In this document: in pieces, positions 24,501 through 35,182 of the stretch
Numbering within the stretch: position 1 is the stretch's first letter
Layout of the letters: each line of letters begins with the position of its first letter
Assembly (NCBI GenBank): GCA_017163975.1
Contig: JAFFSR010000309.1
Location: 3,886,001 to 3,950,000, forward strand
Direction of reading: 5' to 3'
Length of the DNA stretch: 64,000 bases
From: Anastatus disparis
Taxonomy: Eukaryota > Arthropoda > Insecta > Hymenoptera > Eupelmidae
Translations under genes and position numbers: made by a program
The notes under the pieces: generated by a model
Database searches by the model: none
The model's input: the letters and a program-made list of their open reading frames with translations, nothing else
What the model was told of the DNA's origin: nothing

Positions 24501-25904
24501 CTATGGGAGATACTGGAAAAAATAGGCGTCAGTAAATATTTAATCGAAAGACTAAAGGGACTATATGAAGAAACGAAAGCTAGAGTGAGAACTGAGAAAG
24601 GCACAACGGAAGACTTCTGGATAGAATTGGGACTAAGACAAGGTTGCGTTTTAAGCCCAATTTTGTTCTGTCTATACATAAGCAAATTAGATAAAGAATT
24701 TAGAAAAAGAAACATTGGAGGTGTTAAAATAGGAAATACGAGAATTTGGAGTTTGGATTATGCAGACGATATAGTGCTATTAGCGCTAAATAGAGAAGCA
24801 CTGATAGACATGATGCACACCTTAAAAAAATTTTTAAAAGAAAGAGACCTGTTGCTAAGTCCGGAGAAAAGTAAAGTTCTGATTTTTAACAAAAAAGGTA
24901 ACGAAAAAAAAGAATCTTGGACATGGGAAGGAAAACATATAGAAGAAACGAAGACATTTAAATACTCAGGATTTACATTCAACTCGAAAGAGAATCATAA
25001 AGACCACATAAAAGAATTAAAAAAGAAAGGAATAGCTGCAACCAAAGAAATATGGGGATTAGGAGAAAGAGCTTGCAAATGGGATATAAAAAGAAGAAAC
25101 ATGTTATTTAATTACCTAGTAGGAAGCTTAATGGAATACGGAGTAGAAATTTGGGGATGGGAAGAAAAAAGCGAGCTAGAGAACATTCAATTGACTTACT
25201 GGAGATGGGTATTAGGACTTGACTTCTGTACAGCCAAATATTTAATATATAAAGAAATGAATATAGAAAAACTAAAAGGTAAATGGGCATTCAGAGCATT
25301 AAAATACGAAAATAAAATAAGAAATGAAGAAGAAACAAGACTAACAAAAATTTGCTGGAATGAAAAAAAAGAGAACGGTAAAGAAGATGATTATATGAAA
25401 GAAAAAGAAAGCTACTTAAACAGCATAGGAATAAGCACAATTGAGATAGAAAGAATAAATGAGTTCAAAAAGGTATACGCAGAAATGCTAAGGAGAGAAA
25501 AAGAAATACAAGGACAACTGACAATAAACAAAATAGAAAAATCAAGATATAACAAAAGATACAAGGAAATAATGACAATAGGCAAACCAGAGTATTTGAG
25601 TAAAGAATGTAGGAATTATAAGGAAATAGCCAAAATCAGATGTGGAAACTTTGAAAAAGCGAATAAATACTGGGTATCAGATGAAAAAAGAATGTGCGTA
25701 CTATGTAACAGGGAAAAAAGCACCCTATCACATATGTTAGATAAATGCATAACCATAGAAAGCTACAAGACAGGCTCACATAAGATAGGATATAGGGATC
25801 TTGAAAAAATTTGGGAAGGTAAAAACAATGAGAAAATAATTAAGCTGTTTAAAAAAATGAGATATATTTTGATGTATTTTGTACACAAACAAACAAAACT
25901 GTAA
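21515..25904 (+). pseudogene. LINE-C ORF2: endonuclease + reverse transcriptase with C-terminal zinc finger
   Basis: A Lys/Asn-rich leader (21515-21811) shifts frame near 21800 into an EEP endonuclease: VAGIYNKDVEFW, CLSETW, GRAAGGLIIG, GGDFNIRIGE. A second shift near 22285 leads to VIDYIIVND and ESDHLPLVL, the SDH catalytic box. A hAT element (23115-23991) interrupts before RT. RT then runs intact: APGWDDIPNE, YRGLTLLPTAYK, FIDLKKAFDTVN, GLRQGCVLSPILF, DYADDIVLL. The C-terminus has a CVLCNREKSTLSHMLDKC finger. The inserted hAT plus target duplication is 885 bp, a multiple of three. The clade is uncertain (YRGLTLL-type). Confidence 0.8.
23115..23991. mobile_element. hAT-type element built from CGAGTTACTCGA repeats
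   Basis: The termini are TAGGGGTGTGC and GCACACCCCTA, flanked by the 8-bp duplication CTGATAAC (23107-23114, 23992-23999), typical of hAT transposition. The left third (23120-23465) and right third (23665-23985) are arrays of about 15-bp units of the type CGAGTTACTCGAAYRA, with a roughly 200-bp AT-rich middle. The units are nearly self-complementary, so the whole element folds. Open frames in all directions are by-products of the repeats. Excision restores the LINE-C ORF2 frame (NPVTDNTEKEK). Confidence 0.9.
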
Positions 25905-25961
25905 CATAACTGTAAATAACATGTATACACTCAGGTCCATTTCTGGGCTATGTAAAGCTGA

Positions 25962-25990
25962 AATTTAATATATATATATATATATATACA
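25962..25990. repeat. (TA)n microsatellite
   Basis: A run of about 24 bases of alternating T and A lies at the junction of the LINE-C 3' end and the LINE-D fragment. Confidence 0.8.
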
Positions 25991-26714
25991 TACCTCAAAA
26001 TTCTTTATTACTTTGTCCTGACTGCTAAGTTTATCTAAGATGTCTCGCAAGCCATCATCAATGCCCATTATGCTGCTCTCAACACTCCGGATCCGATCGA
26101 AAGCGCCTAAGACTAAGTCAAGCTTACGAGACAAACTTCCTTAAATTTCAGACAAAGCAGCTTGAGAAATGGAGATGTCAGCATTACTAATCAATTTTAC
26201 ATTGTTTTTTGTTAAATTCACTGTTTTATCATTTTTAATATTGGCAGCGGGGGGCAACATGCGCAGCGCCACCTTTATTATGCGCCGGTTGAATTAAATT
26301 ATTATTTAAAGTGTTACTTAAGCTAATCTTCTTATTTTTCGCCGCGCCACTAGCCTTTTGAAGTTCCTTGGTTGTTGATTGCCCCTGTATGACGATAACC
26401 GGTGGTACTTGCGTGTCAGTTCTCGGTGGAGTCGATGTACTGAGGGGCGACTTCTTCTCTGCCTTACCGACATCGAGTAGTTGGCTATTATTAATGCTAG
26501 CATCACGAGAATGTGAACTAGAGGGGGTGCCTCTCTCATTCTTCGTCTTTGTCTTCACACATTTGTTGCAGGTATAGTAGTAACCTGTGCCTACTAATTG
26601 TATGCGTGTCATACATTTAGCATGACAGCGCTGACGACAAGTCGAGCAATTATACAATCTCTTTGTTCCACATATGTCAGATGACGGCTGCTTACATATG
26701 GCACATCGATCCAT
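25991..26714 (-). pseudogene. LINE-D ORF1 fragment with PHD-like finger
   Basis: The minus strand from an ATG at 26714 gives MDRCAICKQPSSDIC, CSTCRQRCHAKC and YYTCNKCVK, a PHD-like Cys/His finger of the sort found in CR1-group ORF1 proteins. A Ser/Thr/Pro linker follows. After frame breaks near 26235 a coiled-coil-like piece continues (DRIRSVESSIMGIDDGLRDIL, 25985-26134). The element stops at the TA repeat, so it is truncated. No ORF2 of this element is seen. Confidence 0.6.
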
Positions 26715-26739
26715 GATAGCAACCTCTTGCGGCAAATTT

Positions 26740-27039
26740 GAAAAATTTCGTCGCTTGGCGTGTTCTAAAAACCACCAAGATACTGCCTTCCCTCCAAAAA
26801 CAATCAGTTTGTCACTAACCTAAAAAAGCCCACCGGTCCAGAAAAACTCACATCAGCAAAGCAAGAACAGCATCACTGCTCACAAACTTGAAACAGACAC
26901 TGTCTTGCATTAAGGCGCTTGCAAGTACCCTGAAACAAAAACTCCCAAAGGCAGCTTGCGGCAGAAAAAAGTCAAAAAAGTACAGAGCGTCTCAAAGTAC
27001 GTCTGGCGCTACTTACGTGTTCCAAAAGAGTTTGGGAAT
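26740..27039. other. Non-coding DNA, probably LINE-D 5' region
   Basis: An 83-codon open frame at 26888-27139 has no recognisable domain and runs into the hAT element. Position just upstream of LINE-D ORF1 on the minus strand suggests 5' untranslated sequence. Confidence 0.35.
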
Positions 27040-27047
27040 AGTCTGTG

Positions 27048-28180
27048 CAGTGCCGGATTTAGATTTGTTGAACCTTGGGGCACAATTGATGTGGGGGCCC
27101 TATGTAAGGAATTCAAAATTGGAAAATAAATTGTACTAGTTAGTAAATAAAATATTTTTATTTATAACTCTTAACTTTAACCAATTAAAAATTATTAATT
27201 TGATGTACGTAAATTTGCTGAAATATTTTAACTATGATAAAAAATTAGTATGAGGTGAAACATATTCTTACAAGGTACAAGCAACGAAGATAGACGCTTA
27301 TAGAAGCGTACTTTAAATGGGCGGACAGGGGCTCAAAATCTAAAGCTTATGTCCTCCAGCCGCGTGGTGGCGCTACTAAAATGCCATGTATTTCTATATC
27401 TATATATACCTATGTTTTCATATATATAGATATACACGTAATGTTAAAGTGTCCTCCAAAAGCTGGGCCCCCAAAGTTAACCCAGAAGTACGCTTCTATA
27501 AGCGTCTATCTTCGTTGGTACAAGTTATACAAATAAATTTTTATATAGCTATTCTCATTTTTAGTAATTTTTTAGTATAGCATATGCTATTCTCAAAGGT
27601 TTTAATCTTTAAATTCAATGAGTAAAGAAAAAATCAGATATTTATTAAAGATTTTACGAACAAATCTCGAAGAAAAATTATTTTTAAAGAATCTCCTGAT
27701 ATGACTATTCTGTTTTTTTACAGAACTGAATCAAAACCAGAGAAGAAAAAAACTAACTTCGAAAAGATCAAAAAAGTATATGTTTCGAGCACGAGACTGT
27801 CTGTTAGCTCATCATCAGCAAGATATAGACAGCTCTATCTTAAACACATTAGATGTTATAATCGAAATATACTAGTACCAAACGGTACATTTTAGTCAAG
27901 GAAATGGTTATATTTATCATTAGAGATTGTAAGTGTTGCTTGCAAGATGCGATACTTTCTCTAGTTGACAAGGCAACAATTAATAATTTAAAAATAATTT
28001 GAAAATAATTTTTCTTCGAGATTTGTTCGAAAAACCAGTAAAATCTTTAATAAACATATAAAATAATTCACAAATAGTAGATTCAAAGTATTAAAAAAAT
28101 AGATATATTTTGTGGGGGCCCTTGATTGATGGAGGCCCTGGGACCTGTGCCCCAAGTGCCCATAGGTAAATCCGGCACTG
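27048..28180. mobile_element. hAT-type non-autonomous element (CAGTGCCGGATTTA ends)
   Basis: The terminal repeats are CAGTGCCGGATTTA and TAAATCCGGCACTG. Flanks AGTCTGTG (27040-27047) and AGTCTGTA (28181-28188) form an 8-bp duplication with one mismatch. An internal inverted pair (about 27640-27690 and 28000-28050) contains AAATCTCGAAGAAAAATTA. No transposase is present. A second element lies inside at 27282-27517. Confidence 0.85.
27282..27517. mobile_element. 236-bp MITE nested in the hAT element
   Basis: The terminal repeats are about 33 bp long, beginning CAACGAAGATAGACGC and ending GCGTCTATCTTCGTTG. The 7-bp flank GTACAAG is repeated on both sides (27275-27281, 27518-27524). The middle has a GGGGCTCAAAATC / GCTGGGCCCCC stretch and short ATATAGATATA runs. 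No ORF. Confidence 0.8.
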
Positions 28181-28188
28181 AGTCTGTA

Positions 28189-28410
28189 ATATTGCTTTTA
28201 TATGGTGACTTACTGATACAGTATTATATATTAATTTTAATATTTGACTGTGATATCTTATCATATTATGCGCAGTGCTTTATACAGAACTATTATTTAT
28301 TGTTTGATGTTGTGAGGACACTCATCGCCACCCTAGGCATTACAATGTATTGCACGCCTTTTTGTACTCTTTTTACAAAATAAATTGATATCTATCTATT
28401 CATATTTTTT
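28189..28410 (+). mobile_element. LINE 3' end fragment
   Basis: The sequence ends TTTTTGTACTCTTTTT, ACAAAATAAATTG, ATATCTATCTATTC. This is almost the same 3' signature as LINE-B, including a short TTTTGTA/TACAAAA stem and an ATATCTATC microsatellite tail. Only the 3' UTR seems present. Confidence 0.5.
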
Positions 28411-28530
28411 TTTATCTTTTTTAACGTCGCTATATTTATGCTATTTTTTTAAAATGCTAATCAGCAACGGAGCTCGTAAGTGTGTCTGTGAACAAAGCAC
28501 ATGTAACGTACAGTGGTGCTTGCACGATTC

Positions 28531-28607
28531 GGCCGAGAGCGGGATTCGAACTCGTAACCTCGAGATTATGAATCCAATGCTCTACCGATTGAGCCACAGA
28601 CCGGCTC
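28531..28607 (-). ncRNA. tRNA-derived SINE head / tRNA-Met-like pseudogene
   Basis: The minus strand contains a Pol III A box (TGGCTCAATCGGTAGAGC) and a B box (AGTTCGAATCC), with an anticodon-loop-like TTCATAA (CAT). The D arm pairs well (GCTC/GAGC). The T arm, anticodon stem and acceptor have mismatches, so a functional tRNA is unlikely. Downstream on the minus strand an unrelated tail (CGTGCAAGCACCACTG...) follows, as in a tRNA-derived SINE. Confidence 0.6.
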
Positions 28608-28619
28608 TCTATCTATTCA

Positions 28620-29074
28620 TCTGTTCATTAAACATATTTTATAATTTAAACACGAATGAAAAGATGTATTGGATTTTCAGGTAAAATATTTCTTGGTACT
28701 TAAAATGCCCACTTCATGGACAACATATTTCTATTAGCATTTTTTGTCTATACAAAAAATTAAGGCTCTGCAGATTCGGCGAAAATTGACTATTTATTAG
28801 CCAATATTGATATGACAAAATATGACTATTACTAATGCCCATAAATTGTATCATACACCATTTTTTATGTTCACATTTCTACCAGGATATTTCTAAAAAT
28901 AATAAGAATTTATCAATAATTGGCTAAATTTCCTAAAATTAAGATGGGTTCGATTTTTACAAACGAAAAAGAGAAAATATATCATTTACAAATTTTTAAA
29001 AGAAAGTTGAAAAAATTCTTTAGTTTTAAATTAAAATTTTTTAAATTGATATATTGTATCATATTGCACACTTA
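28620..29074. other. AT-rich DNA, no gene seen
   Basis: No inverted-repeat ends or protein similarity were recognised. Confidence 0.4.
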
Positions 29075-29727
29075 CTACGAAAGTAACCCTTGTTTGGATC
29101 ACGAATCTTGCTGTAACTTGCGGATATGTTTTTATAAGCCGCAAGCGTTCGATCTAACGTTCGATCGATCCAAAATTATGATTTATTTTGTTCAATTACT
29201 TTGAAATATCATTGTTTATAATATTGAGCATTACTTCATAATGGGAGTTTCTAACTTTATTCTACAAAATTCTAGTAAAAGTTGAGATTGAACCCTTTTG
29301 ATTAAAAAAGCACGTTTAAAAAGCTCTACTCATTCAGAAGTTATGGGAAAATTAAAAGTTTTATAGAAATTGTTATAAAAATTAGCATAAAATGAAACTT
29401 TGATTTTCATAAAATTATTGTGCTGATTTTTTGCATATTTATCATTTTGCTATAACTTTTGAAGTGGTTGAGCTTTCTGAATACTTTTTTTTTAATCAAA
29501 AGTATTTGATCTCAACTTTTACTAGAATTTTGCAGAATAAACTTTGAAGTTCAGATTGGGGAGTAATATTCAATATTATAAACAATGATATTTCAAAGAA
29601 ATTGAACAAAATAGCTCATTATCTTGGAATGATCGAACGCTCGCGGCTTTTTTCATGATTTTATGTATAAAAATATATCCGAAAGTTAAAGCAAGATCCG
29701 TGACTCAAACAAGAGTTACTCTCCTAG
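29075..29727. mobile_element. Foldback element, CTAGGAGAGT-type ends, copy 1
   Basis: The left end begins CTACGAAAGTAACCC and the right end, read inward, CTAGGAGAGTAACTC. Subterminal repeats TTGTTTGRRTCACGRATCTTGC follow on both sides. The arms continue to fold back across most of the 653 bp. Flanks are TTA and TCA, so the 3-bp duplication seen at the related copies (47927, 61641: TAA) is not perfect here. No ORF. Confidence 0.65.
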
Positions 29728-30635
29728 TCAAATAATTTTTTATTTTATTTTATATTAACAAAAAATCAATTTTTTCTTTGAATTTTTAGATTTCAAAATA
29801 CTTGCTTGGTCTATTCAGTTATATACTATGATAATCATTATTAAAAAATTAGCAATAAAACAACTTTTTTGACAACTTGGCTTGACGATGTCCCTATTAG
29901 GTTAATTTTTTATTATTGTGAAGACTAATTATTTTCAGACTCATGCTGATTTTTATTTTTAATTTAATTTTATTAATTAATTAGTATTTTAAAATAATTA
30001 ATTTTAGTAATTAATTAATATTTTAACATAATTCATTTCATTAATTAATAGATTTTATTATTAAATTTAATTAAATTATACTCGTATATTGTTATTTCAA
30101 TAAAATTTCATTCAATTTCGGATCTCTGGATCCGCCACTGTTATGGATAAAAACTAAAATTAAACCTTCAAAAAGCCATTTTTTCGAAAAAATTCAGTTA
30201 CTTTTATATTAATTTTTTTGTTATTAAGTATTGTTAAAATATAACTATTTTAAAGTTAGAAAAACTTAATTGCATTTTCTTGGTTATCAAAGCATGAGCG
30301 TAAAGAGGAGAAAAATAAAAATAAATTAGTGTATCAAATATGATAAATTGCTCCTCAAGGGGTCAACTGAAATAATTATTCTGATTATTATCTTAAAATC
30401 TATAAGAAAATAATTTCTATAGGTGACTTAATAGCTTAAACATTAATAACAGATACCAAATACTTTGAACTATTTTATTTTATATTTGAGATTGCAGATA
30501 ATTTTTGATAAGCTTGAAGGTGAACAGATGTTTAATAAATCTAATGGCATTAACAAAGTTGCCATCTGATTTTGAAAACAAAATTTAAAAAAAATTTGTT
30601 TTTTAACAAACTTATTATATAACAAAAGAACATTG
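29728..30635. other. AT-rich DNA with one hAT end fragment
   Basis: At 30117-30140 the complement reads CAGTGGCGGATCCAGAG, a common hAT terminal sequence. No matching second end was found nearby, so it is a remnant. Otherwise no gene or repeat is seen. Confidence 0.4.
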
Positions 30636-30848
30636 TTAAGGCGACTTCGGATTTTAGGTTAGGTTTTATTTTTGAGTTTACAAATTACTCTTTCAATATG
30701 TAAAATTTTTCAGATTTTTTAATTTTCCACCATTCTACGGATTATAATAAATGGTGGAAAATTAAAAAATTCAAAAAATTTTAGAAACTGAAAGAGTAAT
30801 TTGTAAACTACAAAATGAAATCGAACCGAACTTCCGTAGTCGCCTTAA
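30636..30848. mobile_element. TTAA MITE family E, 213 bp
   Basis: The ends are TTAAGGCGACTTCGG and CCGTAGTCGCCTTAA, bounded by TTAA. Arms fold through AATTTTCCACCATT and AATGGTGGAAAATT around the centre near 30742. Its right TTAA (30845-30848) is also the left TTAA of the next element. Confidence 0.85.
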
Positions 30849-31233
30849 GAGCAGGTCGTATATCTCTGTCCTTTTCTAATCAAAGAATTTATTTTTTTGC
30901 AAGAACTAATAATTATAGCAAAAAATAAGGAGATAGCCCCATCTTGTATCATAAAAAGCAATATTTTCTTTGATGAGAAAAAATTATTTTCATCGATTCG
31001 TTTTGAAAAAAACCTTGAAAAACTTAACAAATATAGGTTAGGATGGACAATTCAGTTTTTCAAGGTTTTCTTAAAAACGAAGCGATGAAAATAATTTTTC
31101 CTTATAAAAGAAAATCTAGCTTTTTATTATACGACATGGGGCTTTCTTCTTATTTTTTGCTACAATTATTAATTTTTGTAGAAAAATCAATTCTTTGATT
31201 AGAAAAGGACAGATATACTCGACCTCCTCTTAA
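30845..31233. mobile_element. TTAA MITE family A, copy 4
   Basis: A 389-bp copy, the reverse orientation of the one in LINE-A and very similar to it. The ends are TTAAGAGCAGGTCG and CGACCTCCTCTTAA. It shares one TTAA with the family E element on its left and one with copy 5 on its right. Confidence 0.9.
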
Positions 31234-31890
31234 GAGGAGGTCACGTATCTCTGTCCTTTTCTAATCAAAGAATTGAGTTTTTTACAGAAACTAATAACTT
31301 TAGCAAAAAATGAAGAGAAAGCCGCATCTCGTAATAAAAAAAGCAATATTTTCTTTGATGAGAAAGAATTAATTTTATTGCTTCGTTTTCAAGAAAACCT
31401 TCACTGAGAGAAAATTCATGCTAATAGAGCATGCGAACTGCCATCTATGCGAGCATATAAAACATTGATACAAATATGACAGGCCGTGAGAAGCTCTATT
31501 AGTATTGGATTACCTTATACTAAAAAAGATGGTATGGAGAGTAACTAAAGCATGAACGGCATTCACTGATGACTCGCGTGGTATACTTCGATGACTCCCC
31601 ACTCTCATATCCTTTGTTTGCTTGAGTCGCCTCCTCTTTTGGGTGGCGACGCAAACAAACACGGCTGGTCTATACCCAAAATTATGTTGCAAATTTCTTT
31701 AACGTATTTTCGTAGCGTGAATCTTTTATTTCTTTTCTTTTCTTTTTTTATGAAGGGAGATACGTTATAAATATAACCTGTTAAACTTTTTAACTTTGAA
31801 TAATTAATTTTTAACTTAAAATTTAATTATTTTAAACCGCAGGGGGGGCAGATGAGCATGTATGATTTTACGCCAGAGATATTTTGGAGT

Positions 31891-31961
31891 AGCGTTGGTC
31901 TAGTGCGTAACGTTCACGCTTTTCCTTTTGAGTACGCGAGTTCAACTCTCGGCTAGGGTCA
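31891..31961 (+). ncRNA. tRNA-like sequence, left arm
   Basis: An A-box-like TTGGTCTAGTGCGTAACG and a B box GAGTTCAACTC lie 30-40 bases apart. The T arm pairs (CGAG/CTCG) around TTCAACT. A T11 run directly after it could act as a Pol III terminator. D and anticodon arms are poor, so it is a pseudo-tRNA or SINE promoter rather than a tRNA; no amino acid is assigned. Confidence 0.5.
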
Positions 31962-32524
31962 CTTTTTTTTTTAATTTTTTTATTGTTTTAATATTTTTAT
32001 TCCTTTTTATATTTATTTTTTTTAGATTTTGTATTTTTTTAATAATTTTAAAATTTAATTTTTCACAAGTACGCTTGTTTTTTCAATGAAAATTTTTTAA
32101 AAATAAATTATTCTTTATAGGTAGTAATTACAAATATTGATAAATAAATAATAGTGATGTTTATTTTATAATAGTTTAATTTATTTATAATTTAGTTTAT
32201 AAAATTTACAATAAATTACAATAAATAAATAAAACTGAGTTATTATTTATGTTATAATATATATTGTATATTGAAATATGTTTATAAAGACAAAATTGAA
32301 CTATAGTATTGTAAATATCACTATTATTTATTTATTAATATTTTAAATTATTTTCTATATGAAATAATTTATTTAAAAATATTAATTAAAAAAACGAGCA
32401 TATTTTAAGTAACTTGTGAAAAAATAGATTTTAAAATTAATGAAAAAATAAAAAATAAAAAAAATATAAATTAAAAAAAGCAATAAAAACTATTAAAATA
32501 ATAAAAAAAAAAATTTTAAAAAAA

Positions 32525-32595
32525 GACCCTAGCCGAGAGTTGAACTCGCGTACTCAAAAGGAAAAGCGTGAACGTTACGCACTAGACCAACGTTA
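32525..32595 (-). ncRNA. tRNA-like sequence, right arm (mirror copy)
   Basis: The inverted counterpart of the unit at 31891-31961, differing at only a few bases. On the minus strand it is followed by a shorter T-run broken by other bases. The two units point toward the palindrome centre. Confidence 0.5.
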
Positions 32596-33341
32596 CTTCG
32601 AAATATCTATGGTGTAAAATCGTACATGCTCATCTGCCCCCCAGCGGTTTAAAATAATTAAATTTTAAGTTAAAAATTAATTATTTAAAGTTAAAAAGTT
32701 TAACAGGTTATATTTATAACGTATCTCCCTTCATAAAAAAAGAAAAGAAAAGAAATAAAAGATTCACGCTACGAAAATACGTTAACGAAATTTGCAACAT
32801 GATTTTGGATATAGACCAGCCGTGTTTGCTCGCGTCGCCACCCAAAAGAGGAGGCGACTTGAGCAATAGAAGAATGCCATAGTTAGCAGTAAAGAAAGAA
32901 TAGTGGACAAGCCACGTTTACTTCCTTCACGTCCAATGAGAGGATACAGCGCTAGCTATCGAAGGATATTAGAGTGGGGAGCTACTAAAGCATGTAAACA
33001 AACAGTTTTTGGATAGCACGAACCTCGTAAGAGTAGATGGCGCTGTTATTAAAGCATAGGATATTACTTACTAACTTTGGATACGTAGACTACATGCTCT
33101 ATTGGCATGAATTTTCTCTCAGTGTTGAAAAACTTAAATCATAGAGGTTAGGGTGGACAATTTGGTTTTTCAAGGTTTTCTTGAAAACGAAGCAATAAAA
33201 TAAATTTTTTCTTATCAAAGAAAATGTTTCTTTTTTTGATACAAGATGCGGCTTTCTCTTCATTTTTTGATTAAGTTATTAGTTTTTGTAAAAATCATTT
33301 CTTTGATTAGAAAAGGACAGAGATACATGACCTCCTCTTAA

Positions 33342-33565
33342 GTACCCAATTATCATCAAAAGTACGAAATTATTATATAATAAAAGTACATAGTCTAGGT
33401 AATTTCTAAAATAACAGACTATTTTGAGCAAAATATGACTTTATTGAAGATTTTTCAATTATGCTTATTTTAATATATTGAGGAATATCTGTGACCAATT
33501 ACTAAAAATATGAGAATTCAACCATAAATAGTAATTATTTTGTTATTCATAATGATCAATACTTA
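33342..33565. other. AT-rich DNA, nothing identified
   Basis: Short spacer between TTAA elements. Confidence 0.4.
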
Positions 33566-33975
33566 TTAAGAGGATATCGTAGTTCTGCTCCTCCTAATAA
33601 TATTTTTATTCAAAGTTCATGAGTAAACAGTGCGTCAAATCAAATTCTTTCACTTCAGAAAGAAAATTCGTAAGATTAATCCTTAGCGCGGACAAGTAAA
33701 GAAATTTATCAAAATAATATACATAAAAAGTTATAAACAAACTTTCGATATATACTATTTTGAGGTTAGGTTCATCGAGCTTGATATCTAATTTTCATTC
33801 AAAGTTCATAAAAAAATATGAAGCTAAATTGAATTTTTAATTTAACAAAAATTATTGTATTAATATAGTTTTAGCGCGGACAAGTCATTATATTTGTCCA
33901 AATAGTGAATTTAAAAAGATATCAGTAAAATAAAAAAAGCAAAACTCGATTCCAACAACTACGACATCCCGTTAA
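33566..33975. mobile_element. TTAA MITE family B, copy 2 (diverged)
   Basis: The ends are TTAAGAGGATATCGTAG and CGACATCCCGTTAA. The interior matches copies at 9192 and 48055, with AGCGCGGACAAGT once in each half and TTGATATCTAATTTTC in the middle, but with many substitutions. It is therefore probably the oldest copy. Confidence 0.8.
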
Positions 33976-34762
33976 CAGCTATTTACATACCTTTTAGTTA
34001 TTCTGTAATTAAAAAAAACATAGGTAACTACACAGAAAGAAATCTAGAGTTAGCACAACTCCAACATTACTTGAAACAACACAATTCAGTCTGTGTTATT
34101 CCATCGTCAAACTTGAATTGTAAAAACTCCGATAAGAATTAAGTTGATATAAAACAAAATATTGCATCGCCTTGATGTTAAACAGAAATGTGTAGTTTAG
34201 CGTTTGTGTAACTCTGAAAAACATGGACATACAGAATCTCGAGATTTAGAGTTTTCAAAAGTCCAATGTCGAGTTGGAGAAGCGTGAAGCTTGTTGTGAC
34301 AATACTCCAAGATATACAAACATTTTGTATGTACAAAATGAAGTGGAATTTATTCTAACTTGACTTGACATATTTCTGAGATTTTTCCTCATCATACAAC
34401 TCTATGCTCAAGTTAAAATAAATCAACGCATGAAGTTAATTCAATTTCAAATTTCTTTCTCTGTATGTTTATTCAAATTTAAAGATTATTCAAGATCTAT
34501 TCTTAAAATCAACTAAAAATTTTATATCAATCGAACATAAGCACTTTAAAAAATACAATAGAACAACTTGCAATTATTTCAACAATTGCAAAATTAAAAA
34601 AAAAAAAATAATTACAATTTGTTAAAAACTATTAAAAACTCTAATCTAATCCTCAATGGTTTATTTAAAATAATTTCCCATTTTTTTCATTTTTAAAATT
34701 AAGTTGAATAGATCCTTGAGACATTTAATTTCTACAAAGTAATGTTCTCGATAGCTTTGCAG
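33976..34762. mobile_element. Possible TIR element (34032-34464) in AT-rich DNA
   Basis: ACAGAAAGAAAT at 34032 and ATTTCTTTCTCTGT ending at 34464 form a short inverted repeat. Between them GTTTTTCA/TCGAGTTGG motifs occur but no long arms or ORF. No clear target duplication is seen, so the call is weak. The remainder to 34762 is featureless. Confidence 0.3.
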
Positions 34763-35182
34763 TTAAGAGGCGGTCTGAACCAAATCGGTGACTTAGTTCA
34801 GTGCTTACTTTAAATGCTTATAATGATTTATTTATTCATTTGCACGGCAAAAATATAGTCATTTTCTCTAACCATAATCATAATGAATAATTTGAAATGG
34901 TTACAGCAACAAAAAAATATAAAATATTGTCATGAAGCGAAAAATGCTAAATTGAAATCTATTGCATGCAAATAACAGCCGCATCGACTGTTAGATAGCA
35001 TTTTTTGCTTTATGACAATATTTTATATTTTTTTGTCACTGAAACTGTTTCAAATTATTCTTTATGTACATGGTTAGAGGAAATGACTATATTTTTGCCG
35101 TGCAAATGAATAAATAAATCATTATAAGCATTTATTGTAAGCATTGAACTAAGTCTCCGATTTGGTTCTGACCGCCTCTCAA
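34763..35182. mobile_element. TTAA MITE family D, 420 bp
   Basis: The ends are TTAAGAGGCGGTCTGAACC and its complement closing in CTCTCAA, where the last TTAA has mutated to TCAA. The arms (AAATCGG, CACGGCAAAAATATAGTCATT) are nearly perfect, and a roughly 60-bp centre lies around 34975. It shares the right TTAA/TCAA with the next element. Confidence 0.8.

Larger units (their letters stand above)
31402..33124. mobile_element. Palindromic CACTGAG element carrying two tRNA-like units
   Basis: The terminal repeats are CACTGAGAGAAAATTCATGC and its complement. Comparison with the unbroken MITE shows that TT is duplicated at the insertion point (31400-31401, 33125-33126). Strong inner arms run from about 31620 to 32200 and from about 32290 to 32850, each with a tRNA-like sequence. 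The outer 200 bp of the two sides are less similar to each other. No protein is encoded. Confidence 0.8.
31230..33341. mobile_element. TTAA MITE family A, copy 5, interrupted
   Basis: Left part 31230-31401 and right part 33125-33341 together make a standard family-A element (compare 10732-11120). They are split at the central AAAACCTTGAAAAAC by a 1.7-kb CACTGAG element. The outer ends are TTAAGAGGAGGTCAC and GACCTCCTCTTAA. Confidence 0.9.

Noticed and set aside
28531..28607. Functional tRNA-Met gene
   Set aside because: Anticodon and T stems are mismatched and extra bases lie in the acceptor region; a SINE-like tail follows.
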